A stretch of DNA of 59,990 nucleotides from an uncultured Phycicoccus sp. (GTDB lineage Bacteria > Actinomycetota > Actinomycetes > Actinomycetales > Dermatophilaceae). Positions 53,178 through 59,990 of the stretch are shown here, piece after piece. Position numbers and translations under genes: made by a program. Position 1 is the stretch's first letter; each line of letters opens with the position of its first letter. Under the pieces are notes generated by a model. The model was not told the DNA's origin and did not search any database. It was given only the letters and a program-made list of their open reading frames with translations. The DNA lies in contig NZ_CANLZR010000006.1 of NCBI RefSeq assembly GCF_947495705.1, positions 151,664-211,653 of the forward strand, given 5' to 3'.

Positions 53178-54866
53178 TCAGTGGCCGGCACGCGCCAGCA
53201 GGTCGCGCGCGTGGTCGAGGGCGGCTGTGGTGCCGGAGCCGCCGAGCATCCGGGCGAGCTCGGCCACCCGGTGTTCTCCGTCGACCTCGTGGACCATGCT
53301 GCGGGTCACGTGCCCGTCGTCGGACTTCTCGACGACGAGATGCCGGTCGGCGTGGGCGGCCACCTGGGCCAGGTGGGTGACGACGACGACCTGGGCGTGC
53401 CGGGCCAGCGCGGCGAGCCGCGCCCCGACGTCGAGCGCCGCGCGGCCACCGACCCCCGCGTCGACCTCGTCGAAGACGAACGTCGGCACCGAGGCCGACT
53501 CCTGCGCGGTGGCGACCTCGATGGCGAGCATGACGCGCGAGAGCTCGCCCCCGGAGGCGGCCTTGGTGACCGACCGCGGGGCCGCCCCCGGGCCCGCGGC
53601 GAGCCGGATCTCGACGGTGTCCCGCCCGTCGGCACCGAACCGCCCGGCATCCTCGACGGCGACGGTGACGGTGGCGGACCCCATCGCGAGGTGGCCGAGC
53701 TCGTCGGTGATCCGGGCCCCGAGAGCATCGGCGGCGGCGCACCGGGCAGCTGTGAGCCGGGTGGCGGCGGCCTCACGGTCGGCGACGAGCGCGTCCAGGC
53801 GCGTGGCCAGCTCCTCGATCCGGTCCCCCGTGCCGTCGAGCGCGGCCACCCGGACGGCGGCGTCCGCACCCCAGGCGAGGACGTCGTCCACGGTCGGCCC
53901 GTAGAGCCGGGTGAGCTCGGTGAGGGCGGCGCGGCGCTGCTCGACCTGGTCGAGGCGCGCGGGGTCGACCTCGGCGCCGGCGAGGTAGGACCCGAGGTCG
54001 GCGGCGACGTCGGCGGCCAGGTAGCGCAGCTCGTCGACGCGGGTCCCGAGGGCGGCCAGGGCCGGGTCGCTGTGCGAGGCGAGGTCGATCCGGGAGGCCG
54101 CCGTGGCGAGGGCGTCGACGATCCCCTGCCCCGCCGCGGCGTCGTCGTCGGCGCCGCTGAGGATGTCGTGGGCCGCACCGGCCGCGGTGCGCAGCTCCTC
54201 GGCGTGGCCGAGTCGCTCGGACTCGGCCCGCAGCACGTCGTCCTCCCCCGGCTGCGGGTCGAGCGCCTCGATCCGCTCGAGGCCGACGCGCAGGGTCTCG
54301 GCCTCGCGGGCCCGCTCGGCCGCCGCCGCGCGCAGGGTCTCGAGCTCGGTCTCGGCCGCGCTCAGCTCGTCGTGGACCGCCCGGTACGCGGCGAGCGCGC
54401 CGGCGACGTCCGCCCCGGCGTAGGCGTCGAGCACCTCCCGGTGCTCGTCGGCCCGGCGGAGCCGCCACTGGTCGGCCTGCCCGTGGACGGCCACGAGATG
54501 CTCGGCCAGGTCGGCGAGCACCCCGACGGGGGCCGCGCGACCGCCGACGTGGGCCCGGGACCGGCCGTCGGCCTGAACGGTCCGCACGAGGACGAGCCCG
54601 TCCGACACGTCGGCCCCGGCCTCCTCGGCCCGCTGGAGGGCGGGGTGCCCGGCTGGCAGGTCGATGACACCCTCGACGACGGTGCGGCCGGTCCCGGCCC
54701 GGACGAGCCCGGAGTCGCCACGCCCCCCGAGGAGCAGTCCGAGGCCCGTCACGACCATCGTCTTGCCCGCGCCGGTCTCGCCGGAGAGCACGGTGAGGCC
54801 GGGGTGCAGCGGCAGGACCGCCTCGTCGATCACCCCCAGGTCCCTGATGCGGATCTCGTCGATCAC
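53178..54866 (-). CDS. recN: DNA repair protein RecN
   Basis: RecN is an SMC-like ATPase that gathers broken DNA ends. The 562-residue protein has Walker A GETGAGKT (residues 29-36), a central coiled coil (about 160-370), the ABC signature ASGGELSRVMLA and Walker B VPTFVFDEVDAGVGG, then the H-loop VVTHLAQVAAHAD. GTG 54866 overlaps the nadK stop by 4 bases; the longer upstream reading is over nadK. The tlyA-nadK-recN-steA-steB order is conserved in actinobacteria. Confidence 0.96.
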   Translation of the reverse strand: MIDEIRIRDLGVIDEAVLPLHPGLTVLSGETGAGKTMVVTGLGLLLGGRGDSGLVRAGTGRTVVEGVIDLPAGHPALQRAEEAGADVSDGLVLVRTVQADGRSRAHVGGRAAPVGVLADLAEHLVAVHGQADQWRLRRADEHREVLDAYAGADVAGALAAYRAVHDELSAAETELETLRAAAAERAREAETLRVGLERIEALDPQPGEDDVLRAESERLGHAEELRTAAGAAHDILSGADDDAAAGQGIVDALATAASRIDLASHSDPALAALGTRVDELRYLAADVAADLGSYLAGAEVDPARLDQVEQRRAALTELTRLYGPTVDDVLAWGADAAVRVAALDGTGDRIEELATRLDALVADREAAATRLTAARCAAADALGARITDELGHLAMGSATVTVAVEDAGRFGADGRDTVEIRLAAGPGAAPRSVTKAASGGELSRVMLAIEVATAQESASVPTFVFDEVDAGVGGRAALDVGARLAALARHAQVVVVTHLAQVAAHADRHLVVEKSDDGHVTRSMVHEVDGEHRVAELARMLGGSGTTAALDHARDLLARAGH

Positions 54867-55819
54867 CGCGCCGGGCCCTCCCCGCGGGCCGTGACCTGCT
54901 CGGCGGCGCGCTGGCGGCGGGCCGCACCACGCCACCCGTACACGGGCAGGTCGAACTTCTCGACGAGCCGGTCGGTGAAGACCGCGTGTGAGAGCCGGGC
55001 GAGCCGGACCGGCAGGTCCGAGCGCTCGACCTCGACCTGGGCTCCGGGCGGCAGCGACACGGCACGGCGGCCGTCGCACCACAGGACCGCGCCGGCGTCG
55101 GCGTCGGGGAGCAGCTGGACCGCGAGGTGCGAACGGGGCCCGACGACCACGGGCCGGGCGAACAGGGCGTGGGCGCTGATCGGGACGAGCAGCACCGCCT
55201 CGACGTCGGGCCACACGATCGGGCCGCCCGCGGAGAACGCGTAGGCGGTGGACCCGGTGGGGGTCGCCATGACGATGCCGTCGCACCCCCAGGTGGACAG
55301 CGGCCGCCCGTCGATCTCGACGGTGAGCTCGAGCATCCGCTCGCGCGAGGCCTTCTCGACGGTCACCTCGTTCAGGGCCCACGACGCGAACGGCTCGGAC
55401 CCGTTGACCCGGGCGCGCACCTCGAGGGTCATCCGCTCCTCGACGGTGTAGTCGCGGGCGCAGATGCGTTCGACGGTGGCGTCCAGGGCCTCGCGCTCGG
55501 CCTCCGCGAGGAAGCCGACGTGGCCGAGGTTGACGCCCAACAGGGGCGCCCCGGAGCCCCGCGAGATCTCGGCCCCGCGCAGGATCGTGCCGTCGCCGCC
55601 GAGGACGCAGACGAGCTCGACGTCGAGGTCGTGGCGGGTCTCGTCGACGGCCTCGACCCCCTCGACGGCGGCGAGCGGTGTGCCCTCGAGGTCGGCCGCG
55701 GGCGCGGACACCCCGATGCTGGACGCGAGGAGCCTCGTGGCGACGGCCGCCGCGAGCTCCTGGGCCTCGACGCGCGACGCGTGGGTCACGAGGAGGATCC
55801 GGCGCTCTGGCGTGGTCAT
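54863..55819 (-). CDS. nadK: NAD kinase
   Basis: NadK phosphorylates NAD to NADP. The 318-residue protein has the signature GGDGTIL (74-80), the NE/D motif SWALNEVTVEK, TPTGSTAYAFSAGGPIV, and ISAHALFARPVV. ATG 55819 overlaps the tlyA stop by 4 bases and gives TTPERRILLVTH; the 31-codon upstream extension lies on tlyA and is not protein-like. Family members in mycobacteria (PpnK) can use polyphosphate as well as ATP; whether this one does cannot be told. Confidence 0.95.
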   Translation of the reverse strand: MTTPERRILLVTHASRVEAQELAAAVATRLLASSIGVSAPAADLEGTPLAAVEGVEAVDETRHDLDVELVCVLGGDGTILRGAEISRGSGAPLLGVNLGHVGFLAEAEREALDATVERICARDYTVEERMTLEVRARVNGSEPFASWALNEVTVEKASRERMLELTVEIDGRPLSTWGCDGIVMATPTGSTAYAFSAGGPIVWPDVEAVLLVPISAHALFARPVVVGPRSHLAVQLLPDADAGAVLWCDGRRAVSLPPGAQVEVERSDLPVRLARLSHAVFTDRLVEKFDLPVYGWRGAARRQRAAEQVTARGEGPAR

Positions 55820-56631
55820 CGTCCTCCTCCGGTGCTGTCGTGGCTGACCGCTCGCACCGCGGCCCGGACCTCGTCCTCGGTCATTGTGTCGGACACCTCC
55901 GACCGGGCCCACAGGAGGTACTCGACGTTCCCCGTCGAGCCCGTCACGGGGCTCACCGCCAGCCCCCGCACATGGAGCCCCTCGGCCCGGAAGGCGGCGA
56001 CCACCCGGGTGAGCGCGTCGGCGCGCGCACGCTGGTCGGTGACGAGCCCGCCCCGGCCGAGCCGCTCGCGGCCGACCTCGAACTGGGGCTTGACGAGGGC
56101 GACGAGGTCGCCGTCGGGCCCGAGGAGGCCGGCGAGCTCACCGGCGACGAGCGTCAGGGAGATGAACGACAGGTCGGTGACGAGCAGGTCGAACGGCCCG
56201 CCGACGTCCTGCGGGGTGAGCCCCCGGACCGTGGTCCCCGGCAGGTCGAGCACCCGCGGGTCGGCGACGAGCTCGGCCGCCAGCTGGTCGCGTCCCACGT
56301 CGAGCGCGACGACGTGGCGGGCACCGGACTCCAGCAGGACCTGGGTGAAGCCGCCCGTGGACGCCCCGACGTCGATGCACCGCCGGCCGCGCGCCGACAG
56401 CCCGTCCGGGCCCCACGTGTCGAGCGCGGCCAGGAGCTTGACGGCCCCACGACCCACCCAGCGCGGGCCGGCGGCGGCGACGGTGAGCGGCGTCGCGTCG
56501 TCGACGGGCTGGGAGGGCTTGCGCGCCGCCACCTCCCCGATGCGGACGACCCCGTCGAGCACCAGGTCACGCGCCTCGCCCCGCGAGCGGGCGAGACCGC
56601 GCCGCACGAGCTCGGCGTCGAGACGGGCGAT
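55816..56631 (-). CDS. tlyA: 16S/23S rRNA 2'-O-methyltransferase TlyA, start codon unclear
   Basis: TlyA methylates ribose in 16S and 23S rRNA, and in mycobacteria its loss gives capreomycin resistance. The protein has an S4-like RNA-binding domain (ARLDAELVRRGLARSRGEA, about 2-20) and a Rossmann methyltransferase core: CIDVGASTGGFTQVLLESGA, then DLLVTDLSFISL, VKPQFEVGRE and GNVEYLLWAR. Length from 56631 would be 271, normal. But the codon there is ATC, and no ATG/GTG/TTG is in frame between it and the conserved start; the next GTG (56607) falls inside ELVRRG. Either a rare ATC start, a sequence error or use of a far-upstream codon. Adjacent to the small-gene stop with one base between. Confidence 0.9.
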   Translation of the reverse strand: MARLDAELVRRGLARSRGEARDLVLDGVVRIGEVAARKPSQPVDDATPLTVAAAGPRWVGRGAVKLLAALDTWGPDGLSARGRRCIDVGASTGGFTQVLLESGARHVVALDVGRDQLAAELVADPRVLDLPGTTVRGLTPQDVGGPFDLLVTDLSFISLTLVAGELAGLLGPDGDLVALVKPQFEVGRERLGRGGLVTDQRARADALTRVVAAFRAEGLHVRGLAVSPVTGSTGNVEYLLWARSEVSDTMTEDEVRAAVRAVSHDSTGGGR

Positions 56632-56632
56632 G

Positions 56633-56821
56633 TCAGCCGCCGAGGTCGCCGAGCCGCGAGCGCAAGGTGCGCTGGACGTGCTCGCCCGCCTCGAGCTGCT
56701 GGTCCAGGTCGTCGTCCGGCACCGCGGCGAGGTCGCGGAGGGCGGCGTCGACGACGAGGTCGCCGGTCTCGGGCGGGGGCCCGCCGTCCGGGACGTCGTC
56801 GTCGTGGGGGGTCGCACTCAC
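56633..56821 (-). CDS. Small conserved acidic protein upstream of tlyA
   Basis: The 62-residue product (SATPHDDDVPDGG then ETGDLVVDAALRDLAAV, DQQLEAGEHVQRTLRSRLGDL) is acidic with a short amphipathic helix at the C-terminus. It corresponds in place and size to Rv1693 between the HAD phosphatase and tlyA in M. tuberculosis. The repeated helical pattern suggests a small partner protein; function unknown. GTG 56821 overlaps the preceding stop by 4 bases. Confidence 0.75.
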   Translation of the reverse strand: MSATPHDDDVPDGGPPPETGDLVVDAALRDLAAVPDDDLDQQLEAGEHVQRTLRSRLGDLGG

Positions 56822-57798
56822 GTGCCGGACCCCCCGGTGGCCGACGTCGAGGACTGCGCCGACGCGGACTGGGCCGGCGGAGCCGACGGTGCCGCGGACG
56901 TCGGAGCCGACGTCGTGGCGGGCGCCGACGTCTTCGCGGCCGCCTTCTTGGCGCTGGACTTCGTGGCGGTCTTCTTCGCGGGCGTCGAGGTCTTCGCCGC
57001 GGACGTCTTCGCCGGCGACGCCTTCGCGGGCGCCGATGTCTTCGCGGCCGCCTTCTTGGCGCTGGACGTCGTGGCGGTCTTCTTCGCGGGCGTCGACGTC
57101 TTCGCCGTGGACTTCTTCGCCGTGGACTTCTTCGCCGTGGACTTCTTCGCGGGCGCCGACTTCTTCGCCGTGGACTTCTTCGCGGGCGCCGACGACTTCG
57201 CCGTCGACTTCTTCGCCGTGGACTTATTCGCGGGCGCCGACTTCTTCGCCGTCGACTTCTTCGCGGGCGCCGACTTCTTCGCCGTCGACGTCTTGGCGGC
57301 CGACGTCTTCGCCGTCTTCTTCGCCGTCTTCTTCGCTGTCTTCTTCGCCGTCTTCTTCGCGGGGGTGGACGCAGCTGTCGCCGTCGTCGCGGGGGCCGCG
57401 GTCGTCGCCGGCGCCGTGGTGGCTGCCCTCTTCGCCGGAACCGTGGCCAGGCCGGCCCGCGCGCCCACGGCTCGGGCGAGGTCGTCGACCTGCGCGGCCA
57501 GGGCGGCCACGGTGGCGCCGAGCGCCTGCACGTCGGTGACCATCCGTGCGGTGTCCATCCGGCCCACCGCGGTGTCGACCTCCTTCTGGACGAGGGAGAC
57601 CAGCTGGTCGCGGTTGTGCTCGGCCGCCTTCAGGAGGTCGTCGGCGAGGCGGGCGGCCTGCCGGGCCATCTTCTTCGGTGACGCGTCGCTGCCGGCGATG
57701 GCGACGATCTCCTGAGCCGCCTCGACAGCGCGGGCACGGGTGACCTCCCCGAGCCCAACAGCGAGCTCGGCATAGGCGCGGATGGTGCGCTTGACCAT
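56818..57798 (-). CDS. Histone H1-like Lys/Ala-rich protein with phasin-like N-terminus
   Basis: The 326-residue protein has two parts. Residues 1-118 are helical (MVKRTIRAYAELAVGLGEV; RQAARLADDLLKAAEHNRDQ; VTDVQALGATVAALAAQVDD) and resemble phasin-like/PHA-regulator helices. From about 125 to 295 it is a tandem low-complexity tail of KKTAKK-, KKSTAKK- and APAKKS-type repeats with high positive charge, like histone H1 or the tails of mycobacterial HupB; the last 30 residues are Ser/Ala/Pro-rich without charge. It may coat DNA or granules. Start ATG 57798 is 45 bases after the HAD gene. A function beyond basic DNA/RNA binding is not shown. Confidence 0.82.
   Translation of the reverse strand: MVKRTIRAYAELAVGLGEVTRARAVEAAQEIVAIAGSDASPKKMARQAARLADDLLKAAEHNRDQLVSLVQKEVDTAVGRMDTARMVTDVQALGATVAALAAQVDDLARAVGARAGLATVPAKRAATTAPATTAAPATTATAASTPAKKTAKKTAKKTAKKTAKTSAAKTSTAKKSAPAKKSTAKKSAPANKSTAKKSTAKSSAPAKKSTAKKSAPAKKSTAKKSTAKKSTAKTSTPAKKTATTSSAKKAAAKTSAPAKASPAKTSAAKTSTPAKKTATKSSAKKAAAKTSAPATTSAPTSAAPSAPPAQSASAQSSTSATGGSGT
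57101..57358. repeat. Tandem codon repeats in the Lys-rich tail
   Basis: Short units such as GCCGTGGACTTCTTC recur several times and GCCGTCTTCTTC recurs four times in a row at 57311-57358 (third copy with one T change). They encode Lys-Lys-Ser/Thr-Ala repeats on the minus strand. Such runs are prone to length change, so tail length may differ between strains. Confidence 0.8.
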
Positions 57799-57843
57799 GC
57801 GGTCCTCCTCGGAAGGGCGGCTGGTGCCGCGGGGCGACCCAGG

Positions 57844-58773
57844 CTACTCGCCGGACAACCCCGAGAGCAGGCTGTACGCCTCGACGAGCCGCGAGTCCTC
57901 GTCGGGAGGTGCGTCCCGGGCCCGTTCGACGGCCGTGCCGAGGGCCGTGAGCGAGGGCTCCCCGGCGTCCGGGTCGCGATGGAGCCAGCGCAGGTCGGGC
58001 GCGATGAAGGTGGGGCGCTGCTCGGTCGGCGCACCGACCGCTGCCTCGAGGTCGTCGACGCCGGTGAGGACGAGAAGGGAGTCCATTCCCGCCCGGCGGG
58101 CACCCTCGATGTCGGTGTCGAGACGGTCCCCCACCGCCAGGACCCGGCTCACGTCGAGGTCGAGACGAGCCGCGGCCAGCAGATACAGCGGCGGGTGCGG
58201 CTTCCCCGCGACGACGGCCGGGTCGTGCCCGACGGCCCGAGCCACGGCCGCGACGAGGGACCCGTTGCCGGGCGCCACACCCCGGTCCGTCGGCAGCGTG
58301 GCGTCGGTGTTCGTCGCGACCCACCGCGCGCCGGCCTCGACGGCGTAGGCGGCTTCCGCGAGGTCGGCCGCGGAGACGGCGGGGCCGTACCCCTGCACGA
58401 CCGCGGCCGGCACTGCTCGCTCTGCCGCGCCGTCCGCCCGCACCGGGACGAACCCGGCGGCCTCCAGCGCCACCGCGACGCCGGCACCACCCACCGCGAG
58501 GACCTCCGCTCCGGGTGCCACCTCGTCGGTGAGGAGCCACGCCGCGGCGTCACTGCTCGTCACCACCTGCTCCGCCGTGCACGTCACGCCGAGGGCGCCG
58601 AGGTGCGCAGCCACCTCGGCCGGCGTGCGGGAGGCGTTGTTCGTCGCGTACACGACGGGGATCGAGAGCGCGTCGAGCGCCTCCACGGCGTGCCGCACCG
58701 CGCTGGGACCGCGGTAGACGACCCCGTCGAGGTCGCAGACGACGGCCTCGTACCGCTCCGCCAGCGAGGTCAC
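57844..58773 (-). CDS. HAD-IIA family phosphatase
   Basis: The 309-residue protein has HAD motif I CDLDGVVYRG (D14, D16), motif II TNNASRTP, Lys motif GKPHPPLYLLA and motif IV GDRLDTDIEGARRAGM. The cap between motifs II and III marks subclass IIA (NagD/AraL/Rv1692 type). Rv1692 is a glycerol-3-phosphate phosphatase; its neighbour genes are the same, so a similar role in lipid glycerophosphate recycling is possible. Its ATG overlaps the TPR-gene stop by 4 bases. Confidence 0.92.
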   Translation of the reverse strand: MTSLAERYEAVVCDLDGVVYRGPSAVRHAVEALDALSIPVVYATNNASRTPAEVAAHLGALGVTCTAEQVVTSSDAAAWLLTDEVAPGAEVLAVGGAGVAVALEAAGFVPVRADGAAERAVPAAVVQGYGPAVSAADLAEAAYAVEAGARWVATNTDATLPTDRGVAPGNGSLVAAVARAVGHDPAVVAGKPHPPLYLLAAARLDLDVSRVLAVGDRLDTDIEGARRAGMDSLLVLTGVDDLEAAVGAPTEQRPTFIAPDLRWLHRDPDAGEPSLTALGTAVERARDAPPDEDSRLVEAYSLLSGLSGE

Positions 58774-59768
58774 GCCGCCGGGCCGTCCCCGTCGGCGCTG
58801 CCGGAGCGCTCGGCGGCGGGCTCATCGCCCGTTCCCGCAGGGTCCTCGCCGTCCCCGAGGTCGGTGAGCTCGACGCCGTCGAGCTCGTCGAGCCGTTCCA
58901 CCGCGTCCGTCTCGTACTCGAGGTCCCCCTCGACCGCACGCTGGAACCACTCGCGCGCCTCGCCGGGCCGCCCGAGCGCCATGAGCACGTCGGCGTAGGC
59001 GTACTGGAGCCGGTGGACCCCGGCCTTCGGACCGCGCTTGAGCGCCGGAAGCTGCAGCGCCAGGAGCGCGGCGTCGAGCTGGCCGAGGTCGCGGCGCACC
59101 CCCGACACGACGATGGCGAGCTCGATCCGCTCCGCCTCGGTCAGGTCGCGCGCCTCCGGGCTGGCCGCCAGCTCGAGGGCGCGGGTGTGCCGGCCCAGGC
59201 CTCGCTCGCAGTCGACCATGAGCGGCAGGAGGTGCGAGGAGCCGCTGAGCCGCCGCACCGTGCGGAACTCGGTGAGGGCGCGCGCGAAGTCACCGGTCCG
59301 GTAGGCCACCATGCCCAGCGCCTCGCGCGCGGCGGGCACGCGCCCCGCGCGCCGCACCGCGGTCTCGGCGTGGGCCAGCGCGGCGTCCACCTCGTCGGCC
59401 TCGAGGAAGACGGCCACCATGACGAGGTGCTTGGCCACCCCGTCGGCGTTCTCCTTCGACAGGGTCCTCAGCTGCTGGTGGACCGAGCGGTCGAGCTCCT
59501 TGCCGGTGACCTCGTCCGGGATGCGCGGCTCGGGCAGGCGAGGGCCACGCGGAGCGAGGCGGCTGCCGCCACGCTGACCGTCGTCACGTCCGTCGTCGGC
59601 CGCCGGCCGGGCGCCCCGGTCCGGCCCGCCGGAGCGGCTGCGGCCGTCACGGCCCGCCGGGCGGCCGCGACCACCAGCGTTGCCGGCCCGGCCCCCCGGG
59701 GGTCCGCCGCGTCGCGCACCGCCGCCGGCTCCGTCGGCCCCGCGGGGCCGGTTCTGGTGTTCGCTCAC
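58770..59768 (-). CDS. TPR-repeat protein, Rv1691-like
   Basis: The 332-residue protein begins with a long Gly/Arg/Asp-rich disordered region (about 1-85), then about six helical TPR-like repeats, for example ALAHAETAVRRAGRVPAAREAL and FARALTEFRTVRRLSGS, and MALGRPGEAREWFQRAVEGD. The end is an acidic Asp/Glu/Gly-rich tail. It corresponds to Rv1691 at the head of the same cluster. TPRs bind partner proteins; the partner is unknown. GTG 59768 is preceded by GAGAGGA. It heads the operon that runs through to the glycosyltransferase. Confidence 0.88.
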   Translation of the reverse strand: MSEHQNRPRGADGAGGGARRGGPPGGRAGNAGGRGRPAGRDGRSRSGGPDRGARPAADDGRDDGQRGGSRLAPRGPRLPEPRIPDEVTGKELDRSVHQQLRTLSKENADGVAKHLVMVAVFLEADEVDAALAHAETAVRRAGRVPAAREALGMVAYRTGDFARALTEFRTVRRLSGSSHLLPLMVDCERGLGRHTRALELAASPEARDLTEAERIELAIVVSGVRRDLGQLDAALLALQLPALKRGPKAGVHRLQYAYADVLMALGRPGEAREWFQRAVEGDLEYETDAVERLDELDGVELTDLGDGEDPAGTGDEPAAERSGSADGDGPAA

Positions 59769-59807
59769 CGTGCGTCCTCTCGTTCTCGTCGCCGTCGGCG
59801 CCGGCCA

Positions 59808-59813
59808 AGTCTA
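59808..59813 (-). promoter_or_regulatory. Putative -10 element of the TPR-to-glycosyltransferase operon
   Basis: TAGACT on the minus strand would start transcription near 59801, about 33 bases before the TPR gene. It lies in the 150-base gap after the rRNA terminator, the only clear promoter for the twelve genes that follow. Confidence 0.45.
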
Positions 59814-59918
59814 CGGACCGGGCCGAGCCGGCCCGCGAGGGTCGGCCGGGCAGCCCGGCCTTATGCGCCGTGGGGGTTCCCGGGCAGTATTGACGGGCGT
59901 TCATCGGCGAATACATGA

Positions 59919-59950
59919 GAAAGGGCCCGTCGCGAACGACGGGCCCTTTC
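59919..59950 (-). terminator. rRNA operon terminator
   Basis: A perfect 14-base stem, GAAAGGGCCCGTCG with CGACGGGCCCTTTC, closes a 4-base loop, 10 bases after the 5S rRNA end. On the minus strand the stem ends in CCCTTTC followed by T-poor sequence (TCATGTATTC). It is a strong intrinsic terminator for the rRNA operon read from beyond the window. Confidence 0.9.
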
Positions 59951-59960
59951 TTGAAAGTAT

Positions 59961-59990
59961 GTCCGGCTGCGTCCTACTCTCCCACACCGT
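59961..59990 (-). rRNA. 5S ribosomal RNA, 3' end only
   Basis: On the minus strand the last 30 bases read GTGTGGGAGAGTAGGACGC then AGCCGGAC, the conserved 3' end of actinobacterial 5S rRNA (helix V and the base of helix I). The 5' part and the rest of the rRNA operon lie beyond the window. The terminator follows at 59919-59950. Confidence 0.93.

Noticed and set aside
56633-56817. tlyA start at 56817, giving a 333-residue protein
   Set aside because: The added part is the Ser/Thr/Arg-rich shadow of the small acidic gene; TlyA relatives start at the ARLDAEL region.
57101-57358. CRISPR-like or minisatellite array
   Set aside because: The short units have no spacers and translate in frame as Lys/Ala repeats of a protein tail.

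Overview
The window is about 60 kb of very GC-rich, densely coded chromosome from an actinobacterium. Conserved gene neighbourhoods support this: pyrR-pyrB-pyrC-carA-carB with pyrK-pyrD-pyrF, then mihF-gmk-rpoZ-coaBC; aroE/aroC/aroK/aroB with efp-nusB; alaS-ruvX-mltG; and tlyA-nadK-recN-steA-steB with pyrG and a Nudix gene. These match blocks known from Mycobacterium, but here they sit end to end. The style (class 1B PyrD with PyrK, MraY-like/MurJ-like genes next to SteAB, DivIVA-type coiled-coil genes) suggests a Micrococcales member near Intrasporangiaceae/Dermatophilaceae. That placement is inference. Almost everything is core chromosome; no transposase, integrase, tRNA or CRISPR array was seen, and no gene-free stretch exceeds about 200 bases.

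Layout. 1-3.3 kb: the end-less priA and metK (minus). 3.35-6.1 kb: a plus-strand pair of coiled-coil DivIVA-like genes set between metK and coaBC. 6.15-8.65 kb: mihF-gmk-rpoZ-coaBC (minus). 8.7-18.9 kb: the complete de novo UMP operon pyrR to pyrF, with a PyrR-binding hairpin over the pyrR ribosome binding site. 18.9-19.95 kb: three small genes (SnoaL-like, an unknown 57-residue protein, dodecin). 19.96-29.9 kb: alaS-ruvX-mltG-aroE-prepilin peptidase-aroC-aroK-aroB, then efp-nusB. 29.9-33 kb: small envelope genes, a frameshifted DksA/TraR-like gene and rarA. 33.1-37.5 kb: accessory genes (MMPL transporter, GNAT, alpha/beta hydrolase, secreted protein), headed by a striking palindromic operator cluster. 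37.6-39.5 kb: aspS. 39.6-45.7 kb: an unknown gene joined to an inactive M16-peptidase-like gene, a VOC protein, a Tat/lipobox protein, a YchJ-like protein and a Nudix hydrolase. 45.7-47.4 kb: pyrG. 47.5-59.8 kb: a twelve-gene minus-strand operon (TPR protein, HAD phosphatase, Lys/Ala-rich histone-like protein, a small protein, tlyA, nadK, recN, steA, steB, MraY-like, MurJ-like, glycosyltransferase), mostly joined by 4-base stop/start overlaps. 59.9 kb: terminator and 3' end of a 5S rRNA gene whose rRNA operon lies beyond the window.

How the genes fit together. The pyr operon makes UMP and pyrG turns UTP into CTP. The aro genes supply chorismate. coaBC makes phosphopantetheine, nadK makes NADP and metK makes S-adenosylmethionine. 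efp, nusB, alaS, aspS and tlyA serve translation and rRNA; recN, rarA, priA and ruvX serve DNA maintenance. mltG, steAB, the MraY-like and MurJ-like proteins, the glycosyltransferase and the DivIVA-like pair point to envelope growth and division. No complete new mobile or defence system was found. The points most worth a second look are the palindromic insert in coaBC, the operator cluster before the MMPL gene, the Gln-for-Glu M16 homologue, the missing tlyA start codon, the frameshifted DksA-like gene, and the SteAB-linked polymer module.
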